Shown here piece by piece: positions 13,142 through 22,756 of a stretch of 64,000 nt of DNA (positions are counted from its first letter, which is position 1; every line of letters begins with the position of its first letter). A model generated the notes under the pieces. It was not told where the DNA came from. It worked only from the letters and a program-made list of their open reading frames with translations, and searched no databases. The DNA lies in the NCBI GenBank assembly GCA_032622095.1, contig CP136063.1, positions 120,984,723-121,048,722 on the forward strand, in the 5' to 3' direction. This DNA comes from Siphonodentalium dalli (Eukaryota; Mollusca; Scaphopoda; Gadilida; Siphonodentaliidae). The position numbers and the translations under genes were made by a program.

Positions 13142-13554
13142 GGTAATTTTACTTGTAAAAGCTTTTACGTTGTGGATGGATAAGGGTGATATAATGCCAC
13201 TGGGTACCTCAGATTCCATTTATCGTATATCCGGGTTATATATAGTCATGTTCATTCATCATGCCGGTTAAAATATCAATGGAGCAGTATTTGTCAATAA
13301 CAGACAGTCAGCTGAGAAGAAGTGTTTACGTTTTCGAGTATCAACCAATCAAAATTGCGCTTCGAAAAGCGCAGACGGCCGCCAGCCAATCAAATATCGC
13401 GTATCATTTCTCCCCGAGAAAGAGTAAGCTGCCGGCCAATCAGATACCGCGGATCGCCGAGGTCAGTTTCAAGAGCGTCTTTTAGTCTCCAGGAATCAGT
13501 TCCTTTGTCTAAAGCCTGAAGCGTCAGTAGAGTCTATCGAAATCTTTTAATTTT
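13142..13554 (+). repeat. Ngaro repeat A1
   Basis: 413 bp, starting GGTAATTTTACTTGT and ending TCTTTTAATTTT. It differs from A2 (22757-23166) by one 3-base insertion (CAT near 13260) and a handful of substitutions, then diverges sharply after 13554. A short ORF inside is preserved in all three A copies only because the copies are young. Confidence 0.9.
13345..13440 (+). promoter_or_regulatory. Three CCAAT boxes in repeat A (candidate promoter)
   Basis: AACCAATCA (CCAAT at 13345-13349), AGCCAATCA (13386-13390) and GGCCAATCA (13436-13440) all point the same way at 41- and 50-base spacing. They fit the NF-Y consensus. They lie upstream of the candidate splice donor, so transcription probably begins between about 13450 and 13590. 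A2 keeps the first two and has GGTCAAT for the third. This is inference from motif content. Confidence 0.55.
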
Positions 13555-13590
13555 ATCTTTGAATTTGTTGTGTGTTATTCGTCAATTTGC

Positions 13591-13599
13591 GAGGTGAGT
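13591..13599 (+). other. Candidate splice donor GAG|GTGAGT
   Basis: A perfect U1-type donor core (GT at 13594-13595) lies just after repeat A1 and before the SGNH ORF. Paired with the acceptor at 17380 it would remove a 3.8-kb intron holding the SGNH ORF and the minisatellite and would place the Gag start seven bases into exon 2. Confidence 0.45.
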
Positions 13600-13642
13600 A
13601 CAGTTAGTCAGCGTAATTTAAAGGTGCGAAGTCCACTACGCC

Positions 13643-14320
13643 ATGTCTGTCAAAGTGTTGATTTTTGGTTCAAGTTTTGTTCGTAATTTCGCAGATTATT
13701 GCTTGATGTTGCCGAAAAAATCTCATGTCCCCTTCCGGGAAAATTTTGCCGATTGTTTTTCTCTCGATCAGAGCTTGGTGTCAGTGGAGGTTAGATGCTT
13801 TGGTGTAGGTGGACTTAGCGTGGGGTCGATCAACGAGGGTCATTGTCAAAGGATTCGTCAGTACTCACCTGTTATTGTGGTGCTTAATTTGGGGGGTAAC
13901 GATTTGGCCAGTCGGGAACCAGGTGAAGTGGTCGGGATTTTGAAAAAGTTTCTCGGGTTTTTGCAAACTATTGGAGTGAAGCAGGTATGTGAGGTTTTAA
14001 AGAGGACTTCCATCATGTTACCAGGTAAGCGTCGAGTATTTTCTTCGGATCCTGGTGTAGTGTCAGCTTTCAACGAGAAAGTAAGTATGTTGAATGGTTT
14101 GTTACGGGACCAATTGCCAGAGTCAGTTGATTTGGCCATTCGTGTGGTGTTTTGGAGGTTTCGTAGGTTAGCCTTATTGGTACCCGGTATACTTTGTGAT
14201 GGTGTTCATTTAAAACCAGATGGCGATCACCGGTATTTTGGTAATATTCGGGCAGCATTGGTGCATGGGATTAAAGACTGTTGTCTTTTACGGCGTATAC
14301 CCGTAGTTATCCGACGCTAG
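13643..14320 (+). CDS. SGNH/GDSL-hydrolase-like protein of the Ngaro element
   Basis: The 225-residue ORF has the block layout of SGNH hydrolases. Block I is FGSSFVR (residues 8-14, GSS in place of the usual GDS, with Ser11 the likely nucleophile). Block II is the glycine in FGVGGLS (54-60). Block III is GGND (84-87). Block V is DGVH (186-189), supplying Asp186 and His189. The family comprises esterases and lipases. SGNH domains are known from some Ngaro and CR1-type retroelements, where their role is unresolved; an action on membranes or acyl groups is a guess. The ATG at 13643 opens the frame shortly after repeat A1. The ORF lies 5' of gag, inside the candidate intron, so it may come from unspliced RNA. 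The ORF is intact, unlike RNase H downstream. Confidence 0.75.
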   Translation: MSVKVLIFGSSFVRNFADYCLMLPKKSHVPFRENFADCFSLDQSLVSVEVRCFGVGGLSVGSINEGHCQRIRQYSPVIVVLNLGGNDLASREPGEVVGILKKFLGFLQTIGVKQVCEVLKRTSIMLPGKRRVFSSDPGVVSAFNEKVSMLNGLLRDQLPESVDLAIRVVFWRFRRLALLVPGILCDGVHLKPDGDHRYFGNIRAALVHGIKDCCLLRRIPVVIRR

Positions 14321-15024
14321 GTTGCCCTGAATTGGTTGTACATCGAGCCTAATCTAATCGGGTGTTTGGTACGTATCAGGCTTAGTATATTTTACTATTT
14401 AGTTAATTTCTAGTATGCAGTTGGAAGGCGTCATGTGCCATAATGGCTTGGGGGGGGGCTGATAGTTAAGCCCAGTCACAGTCCCATCGGGTGCCTAATA
14501 TTGGGGTGGGCATAATAAGAGTAAAGGGGGGGGGTTGAGGCTGAAATTAATAACAGTGATGGCAATTTCACTCTATATCTCAATGCCAGAGAAGAGTGAT
14601 CATTGGGAACTGTGTCCATTGTTAATAATCGGGCTGACTCTTTTTGGGCGCCTGAGAGGCACCGATATCGTACTGTAAGGTCTGCTAACTTTTACTATAA
14701 ATAACAATTGGTTGTTAAATTTTAAAGAGGACATGTTCTCTATTCTTGGGCGATTTAGTCACGAGATCAGTCCGGTAGAGTGGTTATACTTTGGCCCCTT
14801 AAACACATACTAGTAGGGGTGGGTACAGTTAAATAAAAAGTATTCAATGCTTGGGAAAAATGGTGAGGTTCTTTCAATACAAATTGTTGTCATTACGGAT
14901 CTACGTATACGAGTGAGAGGGTATGCACACTAGTCCCACGCGAAATCGGGGTATGTCTAAAGGGACGCTCTGGGGGTTACTCCCAAGACGAAGGATACAG
15001 GCATCCCTTGTCATTTTACATTAT
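14321..15024 (+). other. Ngaro 5' noncoding region after the SGNH ORF
   Basis: No ORF or domain is seen. It contains G runs near 14451 and 14526 and an early diverged copy of the minisatellite phrase (AGTATGCAGTTGGAAGGCGT near 14411). Confidence 0.5.
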
Positions 15025-16265
15025 GGGCGTTCTGATGGGTAGTTGCAGTATGCAGTTGAAAGGCGTGGTTTGTCATAATTACATTAGGTGAAAAATTTAC
15101 TTAAGGGCGTTCTGATGGTTAATGCCAGTACCGGTACGCGTTGGATGGGCTCTCTTTTCCGTATTTATATACATTGGGGCGTTCTGATGGTTAATTCCAG
15201 TACACGGTGGGAGGCGTCTTTTGCCATTAAGTGCGTTCTGATGGTTAATGCCAGTTCGCCACCTGGGGGGAAAGACATCCAGGGGCATAAATACACTGGG
15301 GGCGTTTGGATGGCTAACTCCGGTATGCAGTGGTCATGTAAGGGCATTTTGTTCGTTAGTATGTTATGGGCGTTTTTATGGTTATTTCTAGTACGCAGTA
15401 TATAGGCGTTCATTGCGGCATTACATTTTCGGCGTTCGGATGGTTAATTCCAGTACGCTTATGACCGCTTAATTTTTTAGACGTTCTGATGGTTAATTCC
15501 AGTACGCCGATGACCGCGTTATTTTAGTCCGTGCTGATGGTTAATACCAGCATAAGTGTATTAGGGGCGTTCTGATGGTTAATTCCAGTACGCAGTCTAG
15601 AGGCGTTCATGGCGGCATTACATTATTAGGCGTTCTGATGGTTAATTCCAGTACGCTAATGACCGCTTTATATATTTTAGACGTTCTGATGGTTAATACA
15701 GTACGCCAATGTCCGCGTTATTATTAGTCCGTGCTGATGGTTAATACCAGCATAAGTGTATTAGGGGCGTTCTGATGGTTAATTCCAGTACGCAGTTTAG
15801 AGGCGTTCATGGCGGTATTACATTATTAGGCGTTCTGATGGTTAATTCCAGTACGCTAATGACCGCTGTATATTTAGGCGTTCTGATGGTTAATTCCAGT
15901 ACGCTAATGACCGTTTTATAGTTAGGCGTTCTGATGGTTAATTCCAGTCCGCCAATGACCGCTTTATATTTGGGCGTTCTGATGGTTAATTCCAATTCGC
16001 AGCTTTGGGTAGTTGGCCAGGGTAGTAATTACATAGGGGCGTCCGTTGCCATTAAGTGCGTTCTGGTGGTTGATGCCAGTAGGCAGGGGTAAGTCGTCCA
16101 TGGTCATAACTACACTAAGGGCATTCTGTTTGTTATTTCCGGTACGCGGTATAGAGGGTCCTTTTGCTGTATTACATATTAGGCGTTCAGATGGTGAAGT
16201 CCAGTACACAGTATAAAGGCATCCCTTGCTATGGGCTTTCTGAGGGCTAACGCCAGTTCACAGCT
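15025..16265 (+). repeat. Minisatellite of about 22 units inside the Ngaro element
   Basis: The core GGCGTTCTGATGGTTAATTC followed by CAGTACGC recurs about 22 times at 40-70-base spacing, at about 15025, 15107, 15178, 15233, 15300, 15369, 15431, 15481, 15531, 15570, 15630, 15681, 15731, 15768, 15830, 15876, 15923, 15972, 16050, 16119, 16182 and 16232. Spacers are themselves related (AATGACCGCTTTATATTT and AGGCGTTCATGGCGG types). Blocks at 15531-15680 and 15731-15875 form a ~200-bp higher-order period. Minus-strand ORFs reading LELTIRTP repeatedly are a by-product. Confidence 0.85.
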
Positions 16266-17360
16266 TACCGCCGGCATACATACACCATTTCCAGCTATTG
16301 GTTTGTCAGTTATTTATCAAGTATTCCATTTTTCGGAGACTCGGTCACTAGATCGGTGGTGCCAAGCCGGTGTGCGTTGGCCCCTTACACAAAATCTGTG
16401 GTTGGTCAGTTAAAATACGCGTACTCTTTTTGTACAGTTAAAATAAGCATATTCTTTGCTCGGTGAGGTGGATAGGTCAATACCAAAAGTTAAACATGGA
16501 CCTGTGTATACCAGTAAGGGGGTGGTTTTTCCATGAATTCTGAATATAGTCCAAACATGTATTGCTTAGTGGTGGGGCCATGGTATCACGGTAAACACTG
16601 GGTTTCACACGGAAGGGTTGGGAATTGACATCTTTCGCATAATTTTGTCCGATCGAGTTAGCATTGTTGGGGGTTATGGGGTAATTACAGGTACTGTTTG
16701 GTAGTTGTTAATTTGTGGTGTGGCGGCAGTGGCTGGCATCAGCTGGCAGGTCATTGAGTAGTATCTGGTCTTGCGGGCTTATAGGATTTGCCGTATGGCG
16801 CATGGCAGTATCAAAGGTACTTACGGTATGTTTGCCTATTATTAGTTTATACATGGTGGAGGGGTGTTGGAAGTAAGTTCAGATACTAGGGCCAACATCG
16901 ATGGATGTTTATCTTAGTATTTGAACATTGCCTAGGGAATAACTTCCAATTGATGATGCTCCATTATTCGCAAAGGTTAAACACAGCGATGATCTTGGTT
17001 GGACCATATATCTTGTTCAGGGTCACTCAAGTAACAAGTAGACTTGGTATTTTATCTTTCACATTGTATCACAATTCTGGAACTCGCAATTTCCAAGTTT
17101 ATTGAGTCTCATGAATAAACGTTCATTTATATCAAGTTTGGCCTTAAGTGTGTGAACCATGTGCATACTCCAATATTAAGAGTCATCAAATGTTTACTAT
17201 TTTGGGTAGAATACCTGTAATTGCTTGTTAAACTAGTCTAGCTTAGGTGCATACATGCACGTACTAGATGTCACATGATTTTAGTTTGTTAATTTGGTAT
17301 AAGCCTGGTAAGAGTACTTTCGTGTTGAGGTGGGATCAAAATTTGGTCTGTGTACTGGTG
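16266..17360 (+). other. Ngaro noncoding region before gag
   Basis: AT-rich with small ORFs lacking any motif. It would be intronic if the 13594/17380 splice pair is used. No repeat units of the minisatellite continue here. Confidence 0.45.
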
Positions 17361-17380
17361 CTTTCTCATTATTTTTGCAG
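17361..17380 (+). other. Candidate splice acceptor before gag
   Basis: CTTTCTCATTATTTTTGCAG is a pyrimidine-rich tract ending in CAG at 17380. The Gag start codon follows at 17387. This matches the donor at 13594. Confidence 0.45.
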
Positions 17381-17386
17381 CGCAAT

Positions 17387-18577
17387 ATGCCCAAAGCGAC
17401 CCGTAAAACAAGAGGCGTGGCGAAGGTGTATGAAGTGGTGCCAAGGAGGGGTCGGCCTCGTCGTGCCAGGTCGGCAACGGTGGATGACAGCCCGTCTGAG
17501 AGCGATATGGAATCCCACCCAATGCTTAAACGACTGGAGGAGGCTGCGAAGGCTATGCGGGCCAAGCTGGCCAAGCTGGCCAAGGGAAAGAACCCGAGCA
17601 CTGCTTCGGCAGAAAAATTGCTATCCGAAGCAAAAGGTACGGAGACTTTTGACAGTTCAGGGAACGTGGTGGTGGTGGACCCTGCACCTGGCAGAAACAA
17701 TCAGTCGATGCAGAGCATGTTTCCAAGCATGGGGGCAGTGCCGAACCCTGGTAGTGGACTTTCAGACTTTGTCGGGAACCAGCCCAATGCATTCGGGAAC
17801 TTAGGCTACGGTGCGAATCAATTGTTGGGAACGAGGGTATCCGGCCAAGGCTTACCCATTGACATGCATGTCAATGGGCAAATCAAAAGTAGGATTTGGG
17901 CCGATGAGTTCGTGGAATTCAGTTCGTTGCTGCCTGACGCTCAGATGGAGCCGCAATATGCAGTGACATTAGACGCAGGATGTGACGGGCCAACCCTTCG
18001 ATGTATCCCCAAGACATTGAAGCAGATACAATATATCAATCAGTGGGTGACGGCTTTTGAAATATTTGCGACAATTTATATGCGAAAGCCGGAGAATGCC
18101 GCGAAGGCTTTGTTTCTATGGGCTTATCAGAGCCATATCAGGACCATGTCGGAGGAGAGGGCTGATTGGCTCGCCTATGACCGTAAGTTCCGGATGCTAA
18201 TGCAGACGGACCATACGCTGTCGTGGGGGGCAACCAACCTTCCCCTCTACTTGAATTCCTTTCTTCGGGCTCACTCTTCAGTCTTTCACAAAGCAGGTCC
18301 CAGTGGGAATCCAGCTTCATCGGAGCCACAGCGGGCTGGCCCAGTTAACAATACAATGAGACGCCCATTCCCTCCAGGTTTTTGCTTTTTATTCCATAGA
18401 GGCTCTCCATGTAATGGGTGCAATTTTAACCATTCTTGCTTTGTGTGCACGCTCCCGCACAGCTTTGTTTCGTGCCCACGTCGGGAAGAATGGTTGAATG
18501 GGCCCTTTCGGAGTTCTCCCAAATCTGGTTCTGGACCTAGATTTGGGAAGCCCTCCGGAGGTCCCAGGCACCAGTAG
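17387..18577 (+). CDS. gag: Ngaro Gag protein
   Basis: 396 residues if the ATG at 17387 is used; the frame is open upstream to 17330, but that extension precedes the candidate acceptor. The N-terminus is basic (PKATRKTRG, RRGRPRRAR), followed by an acidic and then a lysine/alanine-rich helical stretch near residues 45-80. The C-terminus has a Cys/His cluster: Cys333, Cys342, Cys345, His349, Cys351, Cys354, His358, Cys363 (C-x8-C-x2-C-x3-H-x-C-x2-C-x3-H-x4-C). A cluster of this kind is typical of Gag from DIRS/Ngaro-type elements and probably binds RNA. The tail is rich in Pro, Ser, Gly and Arg. The 3' end overlaps the RT frame by about 80 bases, in a different phase, so RT may be made by frameshifting or by reinitiation. 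No close identity can be claimed without a search. Confidence 0.75.
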   Translation: MPKATRKTRGVAKVYEVVPRRGRPRRARSATVDDSPSESDMESHPMLKRLEEAAKAMRAKLAKLAKGKNPSTASAEKLLSEAKGTETFDSSGNVVVVDPAPGRNNQSMQSMFPSMGAVPNPGSGLSDFVGNQPNAFGNLGYGANQLLGTRVSGQGLPIDMHVNGQIKSRIWADEFVEFSSLLPDAQMEPQYAVTLDAGCDGPTLRCIPKTLKQIQYINQWVTAFEIFATIYMRKPENAAKALFLWAYQSHIRTMSEERADWLAYDRKFRMLMQTDHTLSWGATNLPLYLNSFLRAHSSVFHKAGPSGNPASSEPQRAGPVNNTMRRPFPPGFCFLFHRGSPCNGCNFNHSCFVCTLPHSFVSCPRREEWLNGPFRSSPKSGSGPRFGKPSGGPRHQ

Positions 18578-19815
18578 GGGGGTTCGGGCAGAAGGGCTGA
18601 AGAGTGAGGTGGTCACGCCGGTTAAGGTTAGGGCATTGGAAGTACTTCTTGAAGGCTATGATCCATCTTTGACATATAATATAATATCAGGTTTTCAGAA
18701 TGGTTTTGATTTGCAGTGCGAAGGAGTGGTCCCTTTAGAGGCTAAGGATTTAAAGTCCGCACACGAATTACCTCATATTGTCGACAATAAGTTACAAAAA
18801 GAGCTAGCTGCCAATCGAATTGCTGGCCCCTTTTCAGAGCCACCCTTGCCACATTTTCACATTAGCCCATTGGGGGTAGTTCCCAAGCAAATAGAAGGAC
18901 AATATAGGATGATTCTTCATCTATCATTCCCTGATGGAAAGTCAGTGAATGATGGAATTGATCCTTCTTTGGCGGCAGTTAACTATAATACAGTGCAGGA
19001 TGCTGTACAGTTGATAAAGAAATGTAAGGGCCACGCTTGGTTAAGTAAAACAGATATATGTTCTGCCTACAGAAATATTCCTATCAACGAGAAGTACTTC
19101 CACCTGCTCGGGTTTAAATGGCGTGACCAATATTATTATGATCGTTGTTTGCCCATGGGATGTCGTATTAGTTGTTCTCTTTTTGAGATGGTGAGCACAG
19201 CGGTGCAATGGATTGCACAGACAAAGTTCAACATTCGCTATATGCCTCACATGATTGATGATTTTTTGCTGATCTCCGAATCGCTTGAGGAAGGCGAGAG
19301 GGCATTGACACTTTTTCTCAAGCTCTGCGATACGTTAGGGGTTCCGATGGCTCCTGATAAAACTATCGGACCATTCACGACAATTACATTTTTAGGTATC
19401 GAGCTTGATTCGGTTAAACATGAAACTCGATTGCCAGTTGATAAACTTACGAAATGCCGTTTAGAAATCGAGGCACTTTTGGCTAGCAGAAAAGCAACGT
19501 TAGGTCAAATCCAGTCGGTTATAGGTCTGTTGAACTTTGCCTGCTGTGTTCTCCCGGGGCGGACATTTTTACGTCGTTTGATAAATCGGACAATTGGGGT
19601 GTCTAAGCATTATCATAGGGTCACTTTTAATAAGGAGCATCGGGCGGACCTTGAAATGTGGCTGATTTTTTTGGAGCATTTCAATTGCCGTACTATGTTC
19701 ATAGAAGAGCGTTGGATTTCAGATAATATATTACATTTGCAGACAGACTCTAGTAAGCTTGGCTTTGGAATTGTTTTTGGTAAGAAATGGATGTATGGTA
19801 ATTGGCACTGGCAGT
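18498..19815 (+). CDS. Ngaro reverse transcriptase and N-terminal RNase H
   Basis: The DIRS/Ngaro-type RT is well preserved. The upstream conserved block is GFQNGFDLQ (65-73). ISPLGVVPK (122-130), HLSFPDGKSVNDGI (141-154), TDICSAYR with catalytic Asp186, LPMGCRISCSLFE (218-230), the box MIDDFLL with Asp254/Asp255 (Met in place of Tyr), DK (287-288) and FLGIELD (298-304) follow. RNase H begins with LQTDSSKLGFG, Asp417 being the first catalytic acid. After GNWHW (434-438, about 19810) homology stops: the rest of RNase H continues in another frame, with an intervening segment missing, so the ORF's own tail to 20096 is out-of-frame read-through. The start is uncertain: ATG 18498 lies inside gag, and the RT may be translated by frameshift from Gag. 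Confidence 0.8.
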
Positions 19816-20122
19816 CTGGGGCGAGCAGTTACGTAATCAAAAAATTATTTTACACTCTGACAATTCTGCAGTGGTCGCAGTCATCAATAGCCAAACTACG
19901 AAAGATTTGTTTATGCTACGACTCCTACGTCATCTGGTTTTGGTTACGCTCAAATACAATATTTTGGTGCATGCATCTCATGTGCCGGGTAAACAATATG
20001 TCTTACCTGATCTCCTTTCGCGATTACAGGTACAATGCTTCAAGCAGCAGGCACCATGGGCAGAGTCTTCTCCGTGCCCGGTCCCCTGTCATCTGACCAT
20101 CACCAGATTGTTGGCACCATGA
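19802..20122 (+). pseudogene. RNase H C-terminal part, out of frame after a deletion
   Basis: The frame two bases off from RT contains the expected second half of the domain: ALAVWGEQLRNQKI, then HSDNSAVVAVINSQ with a catalytic Asp, then LLRHLVL, HASHVPGK and LPDLLSRLQ. In related elements about 20 residues lie between the GNWHW-like region and the WG helix and include the second catalytic Glu (in an LE motif). Here those residues are absent and the frame changes, so a deletion of a non-multiple of three is inferred at about 19805-19815. The loss should abolish RNase H, and with it full retrotransposition by this copy. The 3' end overlaps the YR ORF by about 90 bases. Confidence 0.75.
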
Positions 20123-21078
20123 ATTACTTATGGGCTAATTGTTTAACGGTGGAAACTATAGCGAGCTACGAGAAGTCTTGGGATCGTCTGATAGAATTTT
20201 GCGATAAATACCACCTTGATGCTTCACTGCCATTGCCAATATCAACAATCTGCTTGTCTGTTGCCTTTCTGTTCCAAACAGGGTTAAGTGTTGCATCTTC
20301 CAGATCGATATTATCTGCCATTGCATTTTACCACAAGATACGTAGTTTCCGTGATCCTACTCAGCATTTTCAAATTAAGAAACTACTCACAGGTTTTGGA
20401 AATGTCCGCCCAGGGGGAGATTTTCGGATGCCAATTACATTCTCATTATTGTCAAAATTGTTATTGGCGGTCTCACCATGTGTGAGTACTCATTATACTC
20501 GGGTGTTATACAGAGCCATTTTTTCAACGGCATTTTATGCCTTTGCCCGAATAGGCGAATTGTGTACAGTAAATCAGAGGTCGCATGTGTTACAGATTTC
20601 AGACATTTCACGACAACAAAACGTGTTTCAAATAACTTTTCGTCATTTCAAACATTCGATTCCAGGCAAATCTAGTGTTGTTTTTATCGAGAGTCAACCA
20701 GTTAACGATTTCTGCCCGGTCAAACTTCTGTCAGAGTATTTGGTGCTTAAGGGAGCCCAGCAGGGGCATTTATTTTGTCTACCAGGTGGAAAGGCAATCA
20801 GTAGACATGCCTTTGACAAAACATTTATAGTAGTGCTGAAATATTGGAATTTGGACACATCAGTGTATAAATCGCACTCATTTCGAATCGGAGCGGCAAC
20901 TCTTTGTGCCGCTCGTGGTTTTTCCGACTCTCAAATTCAAATGCTAGGCAGGTGGAAATCTCAGGCTTTTCGTAAATATATTAGACCACCGCCCGCAATA
21001 TGTTTTAGGATACGCTCCAAGTACACAGTTTGCACCTTCGGGCAGAGGCACAACAGTAACATGTTAATGGTTGTTTAG
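20035..21078 (+). CDS. Ngaro tyrosine recombinase (integrase)
   Basis: 347 residues. The core-binding region spans about 30-125 (TIASYEKSWDRLIEFC). The catalytic domain keeps ARIGEL with Arg172, a basic strand with Lys206 (FRHFKHS), HSFR with His281 and Arg284, GRW with Trp307 in the second His/Trp position, and the nucleophile Tyr315 in FRKYIRP. All residues needed for strand exchange are therefore present. In DIRS-like retroelements this enzyme inserts a circular cDNA without a target duplication. ATG 20035 overlaps the RNase H tail; the Met at residue 29 (20119), just past the end of that frame, is an equally plausible start. The frame differs from both RT and RNase H tail. Confidence 0.85.
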   Translation: MLQAAGTMGRVFSVPGPLSSDHHQIVGTMNYLWANCLTVETIASYEKSWDRLIEFCDKYHLDASLPLPISTICLSVAFLFQTGLSVASSRSILSAIAFYHKIRSFRDPTQHFQIKKLLTGFGNVRPGGDFRMPITFSLLSKLLLAVSPCVSTHYTRVLYRAIFSTAFYAFARIGELCTVNQRSHVLQISDISRQQNVFQITFRHFKHSIPGKSSVVFIESQPVNDFCPVKLLSEYLVLKGAQQGHLFCLPGGKAISRHAFDKTFIVVLKYWNLDTSVYKSHSFRIGAATLCAARGFSDSQIQMLGRWKSQAFRKYIRPPPAICFRIRSKYTVCTFGQRHNSNMLMVV

Positions 21079-21689
21079 TGTGAACGAACCAACTTGACTT
21101 GTCTAAGGCGAGCCCGGTTGTTGATGTAAGAATGTTGATAATAATTTCATTTCTACAGGTGCATGCAGAATTTGTTTTTTGTTTTTGTGGGGTACATTCA
21201 AATATATTGCGCACGGGAAGTTGGCGATTTTTAGGTCACAGCCGTTGTATTGTCTGTGTTGCTGGGCTCTTATTCTGGCCAAAAAATTACCCAGGTGAAT
21301 CAATTAATGGCGATATAAATGTCTAAGTTATGGGTTTTGCTCAATAGTCTGGGCATTTAAAAGTTATGGTTTCAATCACAATTTTTTAAATTTTAGTCTT
21401 ATGAGCCAAGTTACCATGGTTAGACACATGCAGCAATGATGTCAATTGAACCAAAGGTCTGCTATTAGTTGGGAATCAATGGGTTATGTGCGTTGGGATA
21501 ACTCATGTGGCTGGTGGTTCCTACTGGGGGGGGGGGTACTGAATTGCTAGCTCGGCTATCTAATAGACCGGTAGGCCAGGGAATTCAATGGTGGTGACCT
21601 CAGAAGTAGCATACTTGGCCTGGCTAAGGCAGGTCCGGATGTTTCATGTAATTGGCAATCTATTTATGCGTGTGCTGTTGCTCTATAAA
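21079..21689 (+). other. Ngaro 3' noncoding region
   Basis: AT-rich, no supportable ORF; a short G run is near 21526. No poly(A) signal with a convincing downstream element is seen before the B repeat. Confidence 0.45.
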
Positions 21690-22310
21690 TTTCAAGGGAT
21701 ACTGTACTCAGATGTTGTGGGTGTTTATAGTCTACGAGTCGTAGATACGGTAACAATTTTTTTATTTGAAAGTCTGGTAATTATAACAAAGTAGTGGTAC
21801 GGATGGCATATTTACCGGGAGGCAAAAATTACAAATTGTTGTCGGGGGAAAAAAAATAAAATAATAATAATAATTTGGTACAGTCTTCAACTACAAGTAC
21901 CAAATACAAGTTATATGAAATGTATATGCATACTAGTTCCATATAATCATTTAAGTTAGTGCAACGCCACTAGTCAGTGAGTGGCTTGAGTGGTCTCCAC
22001 GTATCAGCATAGTGTTTTAAATGGCGGTGTGTGTCAGGGGTTGACCAATCAATTATCCCTCAATTAAGGTGACCATTTCGTGGAGACGGAAATTCATAGT
22101 TAATTTACGCAAATTTATAACTCCAGCCATAAATTGAGTGTACAGGTATACCTAATCATTAACATTGATTGTATGATGGCCTAGTAACCTGAACGTTTTG
22201 GAATACACATTCGACTCATATTAATTATTTTTCTATATAGGGTCGGGGTGGGGTTATTTATCATGGTCGAGGTCACTGGCAAATAGTTTGCAGGGAACTT
22301 GCTCTTTCCA
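21690..22310 (-). mobile_element. Diverged TTAA-type MITE nested in the Ngaro 3' region
   Basis: This stretch is the reverse complement of the MITE at 62302-62892. Matching phrases include TATGCATACTAGTTCC with ATATAATCATTTAAGTT, GGTAACAATTTTTTTATTTG, CTACGAGTCGTAGA and TAACTCCAGCCATAAATT. The end TTCAAGGGATACTGTACTCA corresponds to the other copy's terminus. The TTAA borders have decayed. Its presence may be peculiar to this copy or may be an old passenger of the whole family. Confidence 0.65.
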
Positions 22311-22536
22311 ATATAAGGGCTCATCAGTGTTACGGTCATTTCGTTCCGTCCATATGCTCTGTCCGGTTACCATTATTTATATTAGTCACGGTTATGGGTA
22401 GTTCTGACTTATTGGGAGACGGTCACGCTAGGCTATGATTGCACAAATATTTAGCCATAAGCGGGGGGGGGGGGGGGGCTTTGTGGCTGTATGCTATCGC
22501 AATGAATAACATCGGACATATTCATTGGGCTAGCAT

Positions 22537-22756
22537 TGTGGCGGTATACATCCACTTTGCCCGGATATATTACATATATTGAGAGTTATTTACATATTTA
22601 CTAGCATGTTTGTATATATGTACATGTATTTGTGCAATCATGTCTGTGCACCATTTTATTGTTGAACCAGTTATTACGTTTGTTGGCAATAAATATGCCC
22701 AAAATGGAACCTGGTGTTGAGTGAGTTCTGTCCCCTTCTCCGGGAAACAACGTAAA
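22537..22756 (+). repeat. Ngaro repeat B1
   Basis: 220 bp, TGTGGCGGTATACATCC to GGAAACAACGTAAA, directly abutting A2. It matches B2 (23510-23729) with about two substitutions. Confidence 0.9.
22688..22740 (+). terminator. Poly(A) signal AATAAA in repeat B1
   Basis: AATAAA at 22688-22693 is followed 20-30 bases later by a GT-rich stretch (GGTGTTGAGTGAGTTCTGT). That is the usual arrangement for metazoan 3'-end processing. B2 repeats it at 23661-23666. Element RNA could end in either. Confidence 0.6.

Noticed and set aside
13261-13485. 74-codon ORF conserved at 13261, 22873 and 30142
   Set aside because: All three are copies of repeat A. Conservation reflects recent common origin, and the segment looks like a promoter with CCAAT boxes.
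15025-16265. CRISPR-like array of cores and spacers
   Set aside because: The context is a eukaryotic retrotransposon. Spacers are related to each other, spacing is irregular and no cas gene exists. It is a minisatellite.
18498-20096. RT ORF taken as complete to its stop at 20096
   Set aside because: Residues after about 438 are out of frame. The real RNase H continuation is in another frame.
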